A stretch of 64,000 bases of DNA from Alnus glutinosa (GCF_958979055.1 NC_084888.1:13000804-13064803), one strand, 5' to 3'; shown: positions 1 to 11,354, counted from the stretch's first letter. A program made the numbers and translations. The notes: generated by a model not told the origin, from the sequence alone.

Positions 1-1
1 T

Positions 2-1129
2 TTTCTGAATACGGGTGAGCTGAATTCGGAAATCAATGCTACTAATATTGCTTTGATCCCTAAGGTGTTATCCCCCACTTGTGTGACTGATTTTCGACCA
101 ATTAGTTTGTGCAATAAATTGTATAAACTAATTTCAAAAATTCTTGCGAATAGATTGAAACTTGTATTGCCTTACATTGTTTCTAGCACACAGAGTGCTT
201 TTATCCCTGGCAGGTTGATTACTGATAATATTCTAGTTGTATATGAGACTTTGCACACCATGCAGACTAGGATGTTCAGCAGAATGGGATTTATGGGGCT
301 AAAATTGGATATGAGTAATGCGTATGACCGGGTGGAATGGGATTTCTTGGAGGCTATAATGTTGAGGTTAGGTTTTTCCACAAGATGGACTAATCTTATT
401 ATGTTTTGTGTTCGATCAGTTACTTATTCAGTGATTGTTAATGGCACACCGGTGGGGCGCATTCACCCTTCCAGGGGGATCTTATCTCACCCTTCCTATT
501 CATTATATGTGCGGAGGCTCTTAGTTCTCTCGTTCACCATGCTAAGTTGACGGGAGCCATTATGGGCGTTCCTACTTCTTTACAAGGACCTCGAATCAGT
601 CATTTATTTTTTGCATATGATAGCCTGATATTTTGCAAAGCAAACTCGGTGGAATGAAGGAGGGTTGTGAAGATTCTTGGGATCTATGAGGAGGGTTGGG
701 GTCAAAAGCTGAACTTTCAAAAAATGGCTATCTTTTTCAGCTGTAACACTAGTCAGGATCAGAGGAGTGACATTTTACAATTGTCTAGACTTTCCGAAGC
801 AACACGTTTTGAAACTTATCTAGACTTGCCCTCATTGATTGGAAAACAAAAAATGCAAGCTTTTCAGTCTATAAAGGAGAGGGTCGGACAGAAGCTCAAT
901 AATCGGAAGGTGAGATTTCTTTCACAAGCGGGGAATGAGATCTTACTCAAAGCTATGGTCCAAGCCATCCCGACTTACAGCATGAGTGTATTTCTCCTTC
1001 CCATTACTCTCTGCAAGGATCTTAACCGTTTGATGCAGGAATTCTGGTGGGGGCAAATGTCTAACAATTCACGCATTCATTGGATGAGTTAGGAAAGAAT
1101 GGGTCTAGCAAGATTTGAGGGGGGGCTTG
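2..1129 (+). pseudogene. LINE ORF2 reverse transcriptase, 5' segment, broken
   Basis: Early RT motifs are clear in 53-550: the block around DFRPISLCN, the [13 protein letters not shown] motif and the first catalytic aspartate block ([15 protein letters not shown]). At about 480 the expected RQGDP motif is missing and the frame shifts. The catalytic FADD box is recognisable but reads FAYD (codons at 613-621), so one of the two essential aspartates is lost. A stop follows near 655, and the frame resumes at 667-1092 with the thumb-like region (KILGIYEEGWGQKLN). Both the frame breaks and the catalytic substitution make it non-functional. Confidence 0.88.
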
Positions 1130-2027
1130 TAGGCTTGGCAATTCGGGTTTGTGGGTCGGGTTCTTGTCAATCCGGCCAACCCGATTACACAATCAAGTTC
1201 AACACGAAACCGACCCGATTATTAATCGGGTCAAAACATGTAACCCGAACACGACCCGCTTATTACTCGAGTTACCCGACATGACCCGATGAACCCGTGC
1301 CCACCGCAAAACTGAAAACCCCAATCCGGTAATCAGCGTGCAGCGTGCCCACCGGCCACCCCAGAACGGCAGAACCCAGTCACATGAGAAAAGTTAGAAA
1401 ACCAAACAACACAATCCACGTGCCCACCGACTAGGCGGCCACCCCAGAACGGCAGAACCCCAATTCAACTGGGCTTGGAGTCTTGGACGGTTGGACGTTG
1501 AAAGATGGAGATTGGAGGGAATCAATGGCGGGGCTTGGACGGTTGGACGATTCCCTAATTCGACTGGGTTGAGGACGGAATCAATGGCGGTGGAGATTGG
1601 ATGGAAACTGGGAAAGAGCTGTTGGGGACGAGCAGACGATGCCATTTTGGAGGGTTGCGTGGTGGAGCTCGGCTTCGACTTTGAGAGCTGAACTTCGATG
1701 GTCATGGCTGCGTGAACGATGAATGAGTGAAAATGAGGAGAAAACGAGTGATTGTGATTTGTGAAAGTGAAAAGGCACGGCAAGTCGGCTAGGTTTCTTG
1801 AAGGCTGAATTGCTGAATTTTTTTATTTTTTATTTTTAATATGTAACAGTGTTATAATCGTGTCTGGCGGGTCACCCGCGGGTTGACCCGCCAGACCCGA
1901 TTATAAATAGGTTACAATCAGGTCGACCCGATTATGACCCGAACCTGATAATCATAAATCCAAACCCTGTATTTTTGTGTCGTGTTCGTGTCGAGTTTGC
2001 GGGTCGTGTCAAAAATTGCCAACCCTA
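1130..2027. mobile_element. Non-autonomous hAT element (898 bp), copy 1 of the CGGGT-rich family
   Basis: The element starts TAGGCTTGGCAATT (1130-1143) and ends AATTGCCAACCCTA (2014-2027), terminal inverted repeats with one mismatch. It is flanked by a perfect 8-bp target duplication, GGGGCTTG, at 1122-1129 and 2028-2035, the hallmark of hAT transposition. Both subterminal regions are packed with short CGGGT/ACCCG words. An internal palindrome at about 1864-1894 (GGCGGGTCACCCG and its complement) is shared with the two other family members in the window. Internal sequence holds imperfect direct repeats (about 1339-1370 versus 1419-1460) and no transposase. Short ORFs inside look non-coding. 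Confidence 0.9.
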
Positions 2028-2035
2028 GGGGCTTG

Positions 2036-3569
2036 GTTTTCGAGACCTTCCAAGATTCAACAAGGCTTTGCTGGCCAAACAAGTGTGGAGAATCCATCAA
2101 CATCTGGAGTCGTTGGTTGCGCGAATTTTTAAGGCCAAATATTTCTCCCAAGGCTCAGTTCTTGATGCATCCCTGGGGTCACAACCATCCGATGTTATGT
2201 GTGGCGAAGCCTGCTATATGCCCAGGAATTGCTGAAGCAAGGCCTGGTGTGGCGTGTGGGGGACGGGACTAGTATCCATATATGGGAAGATAAATGGCTG
2301 CCGACTTCCAATACTTATACGGTGCAATCTGTCCCTCGGTTGTTGGATGCACAAGCACCGATTTCCTGCCTCATTAACTCAGTTACAAAAGGGTGGAATT
2401 TAGAGCTGTTTGCTACTATTTTTAACGAGGAGGAGGTCAAAGTCATTTCAAATATTCCTCTCAGTCCCATGCAACCACATGATCGACTAGTGTGGAGTGG
2501 TACTTCTAATGGGTTGTTCTCGTTCCGGAGCGCATACCACTTGAGCAAGGAAATTTAGAGAAGATCCGAAGGTGAGTGCTCTAATTCTTATTCATGTTTT
2601 GAGATCTGGAAAGCCATTTAGAGCATTAACTTACCAAATCCAGTTAAGGTTTTTTGGTGGAAGGCGGGAAACAACATTTTGCCTACTCGGGCAAATTTAT
2701 TCAAATGAAGAATGGTAGAGGATCCTTTGTGTCAATGCTGTAAACAGGAAGAAGAAACAATTATCCATGTGTTATGGACATGCCCTGTGGCTGTGGATGT
2801 TTGGGGGAGTGGCCCAAAGATATTCCAAAAGTCTTATGCTTGGGGTAATTCTTTTCTTCAGATGATGACAGGTATTTTCGCCCGGTTTAAGACTGAAGAA
2901 ATGGAGCTTATGGCAATGTTGGCTCGTCGTATTTGGCTCCGGTGAAACACCTTCGTTTTTTATGGTATTTTCACCGAGCTAGATAAAGTGGTCACTTTGG
3001 CCCTTGACGCCCACCAAGAGTATAAACTTTGTCACCAAAAAACGCAGCTTGTAGTTTAAGATTTGGCACCCAAAGCTGTGAGAACGTGGAATCTGCCACC
3101 TGTGGGGGTAGTTAAAGTGAATTGGGATGCAATGGTTAATAAAAAGCAGGGTTGCGTAGGGATTGTGATTGTTGCCTGTGATTGTGAAGGTGTGCTTTTG
3201 GGTGCAAAATGTTTGTTTTGTCCAATAAAGGCCGATCCTACGGTGGCTGAAGCGATGACAGCTACTCATGCAGTGATTTTTTGCAAAGAGGTTGGTTTTT
3301 TTGACGTGATATTAGATGCGCTTCAAGTTGTGAAAGAAATTTAGTCGACCTCTCCTTATAGCAGCCAATTTGGGCATTTTGTGGAAAGCAATCAACAGGA
3401 ATTTGTTGGGTTTAGATCCTCGTGTGTTGTTTATACGCCTAGGGAAGCAAATGGTGTAGCCCATTCCCTCGCAAAACAAACTATTTCTTGTAAGCAAAAT
3501 TCTGTGTGGTTGGAGGATGTACCTAGTCATATTTCTTTTCTTGTACTTAGGGAGCAAGTTTCTCCCTAG
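2036..3569 (+). pseudogene. LINE ORF2 C-terminal half (linker, zinc-binding domain, RNase H-like), broken
   Basis: After the hAT insertion the LINE frame resumes with GFRDLPRFNKALLAKQVWRI. It then shifts into the segment at 2199-2558 (ELLKQGLVWRVGDGTSIHIW, DKWLP), typical of plant LINEs. The zinc-binding RT-associated domain follows at about 2610-2945 (VKVFWWKAGNN, CQCCKQEEETIIHVLWTCP), then an RNase H-like segment at 3063-3340 (VKVNWDAMVNKKQG) and its end (YTPREANGVAHSLAK) at 3381-3569. At least four stops or shifts separate these pieces. The stop at 3567-3569 is close to the expected natural end. Confidence 0.85.
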
Positions 3570-3712
3570 ACACTTTGATGGGTCGGTTTTTATCAATATA
3601 GATGATATCCTGATTTGTTCAAAAAAAAAAACTATAAATCACTTAAAATACGTGATCTTTATCAATATAACATGGGTGTGAGTGTGACAATTAAATAGGT
3701 ATTTTATTATTA

Positions 3713-4139
3713 GGGGTAATTACATTTTTCCCCCATCAACTACCAGCCATTGTCAACATGACCCCATGAATTGACACTTCGACCAAAAGAGAGCATCCAA
3801 CTACCAGCTTTACATACTTTGCCCCATTCCGTCAGTTTAATTCGTAAAAAGACTGAAATACCCTAACTCAAATTCAAAAATGACATAAATGCCCTCTACT
3901 TTTTTAAACATATTAATTTTAATTTTTTTTTATTAATTACTGTTGGAGGGCATTTTGGTCTTTAAACCAAAATTAACGCCTAAAAATAGAATATTCCGTC
4001 CAAGTTAACGGGATTCCCTGACGGAGGGGGGTAAAGTATGTAAAGTTGGTAGTTAGATGCTCTCTTTTGGTCGAGGTGTCAGTTCATAGGAGCATGTTGA
4101 CAATGGCCGGTAGTTGATGGGGAAAAAGGTAATTACTCC
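3713..4139. mobile_element. Palindromic MITE, Mutator-like (427 bp, 9-bp target duplication)
   Basis: Ends read GGGGTAATTAC and, inverted, GGAGTAATTAC. The two arms stay complementary for more than 100 bp (CATCAACTACC, CGACCAAAAGAGAGCAT and their complements), so the element could fold into a long hairpin. Flanks 3704-3712 and 4140-4148 are both TTATTATTA, a perfect 9-bp duplication as expected for Mutator-like insertions, although the AT-rich word weakens the statistic. It lies between the LINE and the TRB promoter. No coding capacity. Confidence 0.75.
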
Positions 4140-4148
4140 TTATTATTA

Positions 4149-4499
4149 TTATAACAGGCAATCATATTTCAAGATAAATAACCCGTTGCTGTAGGGACCC
4201 TACTAGCTGCCATGCAAATGCTGCGTGCATGATGGCTGCTGGAATTATCTAAATGTGCTCGGTCTAAATAATCAGTAAGATCGGACGGTTTCTATTCGCC
4301 AAAGCATACGTGGCACCAACGATCTATCCATAGGAAAATTCGTAAGAGAGTACCAGCGCTCAGCTCTGCCCGTGAGACTGTGACTGTAACTCTGTAAAAA
4401 GGGAAAAAGAGAAAAGGCGAGGGAGCGGGAGAGAACCCAAAACGCAAAAAACGAAGGGCCCTGTTGTTTTTCAGAGAGAGAAAGAGAAAATCGTTGAGA
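4149..4499 (+). promoter_or_regulatory. Upstream region and 5' UTR of the TRB gene
   Basis: About 350 bp separate the MITE from the TRB start codon. The last 120 bp are purine-rich (GA-rich, 4395-4500), a common feature of plant 5' UTRs. No convincing TATA box was seen, consistent with a TATA-less housekeeping promoter. The transcription start cannot be placed from the sequence. Confidence 0.4.
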
Positions 4500-7400
4500 A
4501 TGGGAAATCAGAAGCAGAAATGGACGTCGGAGGAGGAAGAAGCGCTACTGGCGGGAGTAGCGAAGCACGGCCCAGGGAAATGGAAGAACATTCTAAAAGA
4601 TCCCGATTTTGCTCCTTTCCTCACTTCCCGCTCTAACATCGACCTCAAGGTCTTAATTCGCTCTGTTTTGATTTTATCCATACAATGACTGATTCGCTTA
4701 ATCCTTTTAGGGTTTCTTTTTGCCCCCTAACCTACTGTCTGTCTGGTTCGAGCGAATTCGATTTTCTCTAATTTAGGGTTCCATGTATTTGGATTAATAA
4801 TTCGTTTTATGTGTTGCTCGAGGGTCTGATTGCTGAGGAAACCCCCCCCCCCCCCCTTTTTTCTTCTTTTTTTTTTTTCTAAATAGTATCATCGAATGCA
4901 TATAAAACAAAACCGTAATTTTATTCCTAGAAGTCGCTTCTACTAGGCCCTAATGACCCCTGGAATTTTGCGTTTTAAACACTAATTCCCTGCATTCTGG
5001 TTTTCTGAATGGAATAGGAAAAATGCAGTGAAAAAAAAAAGGGGAGTTAGGATTTAGGCTTTTGTGAAGTAGAACTTCAGCTAAGGAAGAAGTGAAGAAG
5101 TGATTTTAATGGAGAAAATTGGAGATAAAAAGCATGGGCTTTTGGTGGGTTCTGTGTGTTTCTTGCTTGTCAGGCATTATTGAGTTGGATTATCCATGGT
5201 CCGTTCTATTTTATGTAATGATTTCTTTTAGCGCAACCAATTCAAACCTCCGTGCTCTTTATTTGTCTCATTCTTGCATACCTACCAGGACAAATGGCGA
5301 AACCTGAGTGTTAGTACTTCTGGCCAAGGCTCTAAAGATAAATTGAGGACTTCAAAAGTAAAAATTATAGCAGCTGCTCCAGTCCCCAATGTGCAAAATT
5401 CTTCTCCTGCTCCTCCAGTTCGTCATAATGCATCTGCTGAATTTGTCATGGTTGATCCTTCTAATAGCACACAGGAGGGAAAGAATGCTCCACGGTAAGT
5501 GGTTGTCTTCCTCCTTTTGTGTAGCTTATTCACATAAGATGTGTGCTATATGAATGAATTAGTTATCCTTTGATTTTACGTCCTTTTCCGATAAATAAGG
5601 GGTGGAGGGTGCAGGCATGGGTTCAAATCCCGTATGGTTGAGTGAGTTATGTTTACATGTGATAAGAAATCTACTTGTATAGTGTGGTCTTCTCGAACTT
5701 TTATTACTACCGCTACTTTTGTAGTTATCTTTTAATAAATTTTGTAGAGAGAGCAATTCTGATTGATAAGTGGTATGGTAGAGATATGAATTGACGGTGA
5801 TTAATTTGGCCAAAATTCAGTTTTGTCTAGTATCATGATAATATTGAATATGTAATTTTCGCATGCATTTACATAATATTGGTACTTTTAAAAATAACTT
5901 TTTGTATCTTTCGTTCTTGTACCATCTACCATAAATTTAAGCACCTTAATACGTGCAATGCATACTTGATACGGAGAGAACTGTTCCAGATCTCAAAACT
6001 TTGCTAACAAAAGTGCTTTCCAGAAAAGAAGGCAACATGATATAAAATCTGCATATGTTGACTTCTCTTGTTGTTGATTCCAACTTGGTTTGAAAAACTG
6101 ACTACATGGACACTAGAAATTTCAACATACAGCTACCAAAAGTTATTTAAATAAATATAAAGATGTAGTTTAACTTTGACTTTTGTGTATAATATGATGT
6201 GAGGTGATGGAAGGAACTTAGTAGAAGTTTAAGCATTGGAAGGAGCGGAGTTATGTATTTGAGCAATTTGACTAAATTTTTACACGCAGCCATTGTGATG
6301 CAGACTTTAATTCATTTTGCCTTTTGTTTTAGTCTTGTAGATGATCAATACGGGTTTGAGAGACACTTTATATAATATATGATAGACTGATTTCATGATT
6401 TGTATATGCTTTTAAAGCATGCCATGAATCTAAAATTCCTACAACATGAAGTTGAAAGGCTGTTGATTGTGTAATTTTTGTATTATGTTGATGACGTGCT
6501 ATAATTTGCTACTTTTCTGTTGCAACCATTTATGCAATTATTATATTCTCTTTATATATAGCTTGTTATGTCATTAGTCTCTCATTTTATCAAGGTCTCT
6601 TTATAGGTTTGTTTGATGCTGTTTCTTTCTCTTACCAGGTACAATGCAATGGTTTTTGAAGCTCTTTCAGCAATAAAAGATACAAATGGATGTGACATAG
6701 GTGCCATTGTCCACTTTATTGAGGTAAGATGGAGCTCTTCTTAGTTTTAATCCTAGCACATATTGGACAATATATTACTTAAGGAAGCTGCAATAGGTTG
6801 TAGAATGTTCCTGGCATGGTTGGAAAACCATCCTTGTACACAATTAGGATGAGAAGAAACATATTTCTGCCAAACCTGGAAGTTGCACTAGAAAGACAGA
6901 ATGCTCTTAAACAAATTCTTATACATGACGTGAACTTAAAATCAAACAGATTTTGGTTGCATTATTTGAATTTAACTGTGCAACACTACTGGTCTTCAAG
7001 GTTTAGGGTTGAATAACAATGTTGTCAATATTTCTCTGTATCTTCCAATGGACCCTGTGACTGCTCCACAGCTTTAGGATTTTATTATGTTTTCTTGCGA
7101 GAGGATAATTAGAAGAGAATTCCTTTAGGATGGGTGATGTGGATAATGATAATAAAGCGAAAATATATGACAACTTTTTGCCTTTTATGAGATTACTTAT
7201 CAAATCCATCAGAAACAATATTTAAACTTTTGAGAGTGTTATCTTCCGGGAGTCAAGGCCCTAACCATCATGCAAGGTGATTTTCTCCATGGTTTTTTTT
7301 CAGCAACCACCATTGATTAGTAATTCTCAACTTGAAATGCAAATTGTAACACACAATTGGGTCTTCATGGATCCTCACACCTGTGTTTTCCCTTGACTTA

Positions 7401-8623
7401 GTTTTGCTTTGTTGAGCAGCAGGCATGGGGTTATAACATTAGGGGAATGGAAAAGAACTTTTTTTTTTTCTTGCTTTTCACTTTATCTTTGAATCAGCAA
7501 ATATTCTCTAGCCTCAAATTTTCAGTATGTCTGAGGTTAGAAGAGATCTCAACTCTTGATTTATATGTTGCAGCAAAGGCATGAGGTGCCACAAAATTTT
7601 AGAAGGTTACTGAGTTCAAGGTTGAGAAGGCTTGTTGCACAAGGCAAACTTGAAAAGGTGAATTGATTTCCTTGATATTTCACCAAAACCATATCTGATT
7701 ATAATTTTTTTCCTCATATTCTGTCCAGTGTTGAGATTTTTTTTTTCCCTCTAACAAAATGTGCCAGATGTGGTCTTAATTAATGCCTTTCTTTTTTTTG
7801 GATGAATAAGAAATAAATTAAAACAAAACTGATATACAAAGGAGGGCAGCTATGCATCCCCTCCAAAAATACCACGGGTGCACACTAGCAACCAACCCAA
7901 ACCATAACAACTACTTAGGTATCAGTAGATATATGATTGACACCGTCGTAATCTTTCTATTTAATCTCTACACATTAGTATCTTTCTTCATACATTGCAC
8001 TGTGGATTATCACAGATTCTAAAAGGATTTCTTCTCTCTTTTTTTTTTTTTTTTGGGGGGGGGGGTGTTGCACTCATTACAAATGTTTTGAAATATTGAT
8101 TTTCCTACACACTCTTTTAGAGTTTCAAATTGACACCTTTCTTCGCTCTTTGCTATCAGTATGATGAGGATTTCTATTTCTCTTTCTATGTAAAAGAAAA
8201 TAGAAAGCTTCTTTCCTTAGTGATGACAGAATCACTATTATGTATTCCTGGAAAGCTTCCTTCCTTAGTGGTTAGGTTATGTGAGATTCCAACCTCCTTA
8301 AATACAAAATGCAGGTCCAAAATTGCTACAAGATCATAAAAGATACCCAGTTGGGAACAAAAACGCCTAGCCCAAAACAAAGGGATGTCAGGCCACGGCA
8401 CTCACTGAGCTATGGGTTAATGACCACTAGCGAGAGTGTGGATGATGCGGCTAATGCTGCTGCCTACAGAGTAGCTGATGCAGAAAACAAAGCATATATG
8501 GCTGCTGAAGCTGTTAAAGAGGCAGAAAGAATCTCAAAGATGGCAGAGGATACTGATTCAATGCTACAGCTGGTGAAAGAGATCTATGAAAGATGTAATG
8601 CTGAAAGCACCATACCTATTTAG
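4500..8623 (+). CDS. Telomere repeat-binding factor, TRB/single-Myb-histone family (5 exons, 277 aa)
   Basis: Nuclear protein of a plant-specific family that binds telomeric DNA and telo-box promoters and recruits chromatin regulators. Exons: 4500-4649, 5289-5494, 6639-6723, 7574-7657, 8315-8623; all junctions are GT-AG and the frame is continuous. Domains in order are an N-terminal Myb domain (residues about 5-58; [19 protein letters not shown], with the telobox signature LKDKWRN split by intron 1), a linker, a histone H1/H5-like globular domain (about 119-186, starting [14 protein letters not shown]), and an alanine/glutamate-rich coiled coil (about 225-270) that mediates oligomerisation in the family. 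The start is MGNQKQKW; an upstream in-frame ATG at 4464 is disfavoured because family members begin MG(A/N)-K-QKW. Intron 1 contains TAGGGTTT (4708-4715), the complement of a telo-box. The length is slightly below the usual 280-300. Confidence 0.95.
7785..7930 (-). repeat. Retroposon 3'-end fragment in TRB intron 4
   Basis: Read on the minus strand this ends in an A-rich tail (the plus strand shows a T tract near 7790). It resembles the segment at about 46945-47040 in the kinase gene: a T-rich end, then a run including AATAAGAAAT or AATTGAAGTATCATTAAAA, then words such as TATACAA. I read both as truncated LINE/SINE 3' ends. Assignment is by general appearance only. Confidence 0.3.
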
Positions 8624-9878
8624 TCATTGTTATTGTTCCAGTATCTTGATGATACATTAACCTTCATTTGTTTCCTTGGGTTTACCGCTGCAGGTTCACA
8701 TGGTGAAGTTGTCCTCTTGGCTTAGGTTATCGGTTGTAAGTTTTTCCTTTGTTGGGGTATAACATGCATGTAAGATTAGTGAAATCTTTGTAATTCTTGG
8801 GACGTGTATGTAAATTCATTGATCCAATGCAACAGTGGGGCAAGGGAGCAACTGCAATTACCCTTGGGGGAGCTTCCTGGAAGAATCTAACTATTCGTTT
8901 TTTTTTTTTTTTTTTTTTTTAACTTCTGCATTTTGGTTTTACTTTTTTGGTTACACCCCTCGGCTGTAATCCTCCCCAAACCAAAAGCATAGCCTAGAAT
9001 ACACGTAAATAAGTGTTCGTATGTGTGTAAATAAATGTTGATAGCAATGTTCCAAGATTTTGTTGGTTGACAAGATTATTTCTGGCGTGGTCCCACTGAT
9101 CAAATTCTTATGTATCTTTCTTGATTATCGTTTTTCTTGTTACTTTTCTCTTTGTTGGGCAGTAGTTGAATTCACTATTAATAATAAATAGCTAAAAAAA
9201 TAAAAATGAGTGAAGTTTGTCTGATGTTGTTCCAATAATGATGTGATTTTTAAAATTACAATTGAACTTGAGATTGATTATAATTAAATTTTGATTAAAT
9301 TGTAATTTTAAAAGTTATCTCATTATTGAAGTGAAGTGACACAAAAAGGACTTTTACTTGTAGCAGTAGAATTACTCCTCCACTTAACGTAACATAAACG
9401 GCTTTCTGTCCTGCATCATAGGAATTGAAATTCGTTTATGACGTTGCTTCTGAAATGTGAATTATTTAACCACTACCGAGAAAAAAGCACAAATCATCTT
9501 TCGTTTCTCGATGAAGACAGACAAAGCTCATGGCTCTAATTTGACTAGGACCATGCATAGGTTTGTTTAAGGTTTATGCTCTTCATTCCCTTTTCTTTTA
9601 GGGAAGACGAAACAGATTTGAGTGTAAGGCAAAGACCAATATGTACGATGATGAGAACAAAATAACTTTTTTTAATTTTTCAGTCCTAACAAAATGTAAA
9701 GACATGACATTCGAGAATTTCCCCAAAAATTCCGGATAAAAAAGGTCTCAAACTTTTTTGCTTCATTGGCACAATAAATTTAAGTGGATTTCCAAATACA
9801 ATGCTACCTTTAATCAAACTTAACAGCAAACTCAACCAAAAGGAGTTGTAATTGTTAACCAAAATTTCAGACCTGAGA
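8624..9878. other. Intergenic region between convergent TRB and NMT1
   Basis: It holds the 3' UTRs of the two converging genes and little else. There is a T tract at about 8900-8922 and a short inverted repeat at 9234-9327 (listed separately). No ORF here resembles a known protein. The distance between stop codons is about 1.25 kb. Confidence 0.6.
9234..9327. repeat. Short AT-rich inverted repeat (possible MITE)
   Basis: AATAATGA followed by TTTTAAAATTACAATT is answered by AATTGTAATTTTAAAA and TCATTATT, so the 94 bp can form a hairpin with a short loop. No target duplication was recognised. It could be a small MITE or a transcription terminator-like structure of the convergent genes. Confidence 0.4.
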
Positions 9879-11180
9879 CTATAACAGCACAAGCCCAAGC
9901 TCTGACGGCTTCAGTGCCTGTCTTACCCGATAGTTGTAAAGATAATAGTGCAGTTTCCCATCACCTGGCCCAAATTTCAGTTCCTTCAAGAAAGATTCAT
10001 TTTGCATGACATCCAATGCATTGAAAACATCGTAGTCATTCCGTTTTGCCACAATAAGAGCATCATTCATCAACTGAAGCAAAGGAGTTCTTGTAGCAAC
10101 ATTATAATATGAATAAGCTGCCTTCAAAGTTGAATAATTCTGGTTCCCAAGGATAGATGAAGGAAGTGTGTAGAAACTGCAGAAATCAGTTATCTCATGA
10201 GTTTCGGGACTTTCAACCAGATAACTATCCACGACGTTCTCCTTTGAAAGAAGCCAATGCTCCACATCATTTTCATCAAAGTCTGGTGCAACAACAAACT
10301 GGTTCAAATACGTCCTAAGTAGCCGTGTAACTGCAGGAACATCATGGAGCTCCATTTTTCTGAAACCTGGGGTGACTGTTGACTCCGGTAGCTTGTAAAG
10401 CTTGATTGTTCGACTCATTGTCATCCTCGCACCCAGTCTAGAAAACCCAACATCAATCAGCTTCTTCGGATTCAAAGACCTATGCCAATATTGGCAAGTT
10501 GAAACTGGTGTTGGAAGAACCACTCCTGCAGTATAGGCTGCTTGCCACATATTCTCCAAATGAACCCTCCTGGTCACCTCTTTGATCATAACAGGAGCAA
10601 GTCTCTTTGATCTAAGTTTTTTATGCACACATAGGAAATTGATCTCTGCCATGTTTACAACATCATCGCGGACCCGGATTCTTGCAGGAACACCAGTAAT
10701 GAAAGCAACCAACTTCTTCGAACTTTTGGCACGGACACCAATGTGCCAACTCCTGAAATAACCAGGAGGGCGTAAAGCCCAGCGAAGAAACTCCTTTGAA
10801 TAGTTAAATCTAAACATGTTCTCATCGTCCTCAACATAGTTATTAGTGAGAAGATTATACACCTCAGTGCACATCTTATCAGAATCAATATCACAAGTAA
10901 TCCATTCATAAAGGTTGGGCAGGTTGTAGGGCTCTTGTTTGACTTCAGATAAAGGGGTGGGGGGTTCAATCGGGCCCTCAGGCAAACTGGTGTCCCCTAG
11001 TTCCTTGAATTGCCCAACAGGTTGGGTTTCCCAAAACTTATGCCTCTTTCCAAGGGAGAGCGATTCTTGAACCTTTCGACTTAGAGAATCGCCGACGTCA
11101 CTCTCAGAAGATTCATTCCCATCAGGATTAGGGTTTGGAGTTTCTTCCGGTGATCCAGATGACGCATTGCTATCAACCAT
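9879..11180 (-). CDS. NMT1: Glycylpeptide N-tetradecanoyltransferase 1 (N-myristoyltransferase, 433 aa)
   Basis: Transfers myristate from myristoyl-CoA to N-terminal glycines of proteins, directing them to membranes; cytosolic and ribosome-associated. The whole protein is one exon. Both family signatures are intact: EINFLCVHK at residues about 179-187 and KFGPGDG at about 402-408, and the protein ends in the expected hydrophobic LVLL, whose terminal carboxylate serves as the catalytic base in characterised NMTs. The first about 85 residues are polar and disordered, as in other plant NMTs. The ATG is preceded by AAATAAGTCAG, a plausible 3' splice site 1 bp upstream, implying a leader intron running to the donor at 13224. 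An eIF4A-derived promoter segment lies inside that intron. Length fits plant NMT1 (about 430-440). Confidence 0.96.
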   Translation of the reverse strand: MVDSNASSGSPEETPNPNPDGNESSESDVGDSLSRKVQESLSLGKRHKFWETQPVGQFKELGDTSLPEGPIEPPTPLSEVKQEPYNLPNLYEWITCDIDSDKMCTEVYNLLTNNYVEDDENMFRFNYSKEFLRWALRPPGYFRSWHIGVRAKSSKKLVAFITGVPARIRVRDDVVNMAEINFLCVHKKLRSKRLAPVMIKEVTRRVHLENMWQAAYTAGVVLPTPVSTCQYWHRSLNPKKLIDVGFSRLGARMTMSRTIKLYKLPESTVTPGFRKMELHDVPAVTRLLRTYLNQFVVAPDFDENDVEHWLLSKENVVDSYLVESPETHEITDFCSFYTLPSSILGNQNYSTLKAAYSYYNVATRTPLLQLMNDALIVAKRNDYDVFNALDVMQNESFLKELKFGPGDGKLHYYLYNYRVRQALKPSELGLVLL

Positions 11181-11354
11181 TCTGACTTATTTTTGAAAAA
11201 GCAGTCAGCAAGAGAACACAAAAAGTCTATATTATATAAAAGATATTTATTTAGAACAACAGGAAACAGTTAAAAAAAATTGGTCGCTGCAGAAAAGCAA
11301 AATAAGAAATCATTATCTTATGTCCTAGGTAGCCTCCTCTTAAATGCGCAGTCA

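Larger units (their letters stand above)
1..3630 (+). mobile_element. Decayed LINE (L1-type non-LTR retrotransposon), truncated by the window start
   Basis: The region reads as the 3' two thirds of a plant L1-type ORF2: reverse transcriptase, the linker typical of plant LINEs, a zinc-binding RT-associated domain and an RNase H-like domain, then a short 3' UTR ending in an A tract at about 3621-3630. The reading frame is broken by frameshifts and stops throughout, so the copy is dead. It is interrupted at 1130-2027 by a hAT element; removing that element and one 8-bp duplication rejoins the LINE frame. The 5' part, including the endonuclease, lies before the window. Family-level identification is secure; the lineage was not resolved. 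Confidence 0.9.

Noticed and set aside
5610..5645. tRNA-like B-box (GGGTTCAAATCCC) in TRB intron 2, possibly a tRNA gene or SINE
   Set aside because: No matching A-box or cloverleaf arms were found at the right distance and no A tail follows. At most a decayed SINE trace.
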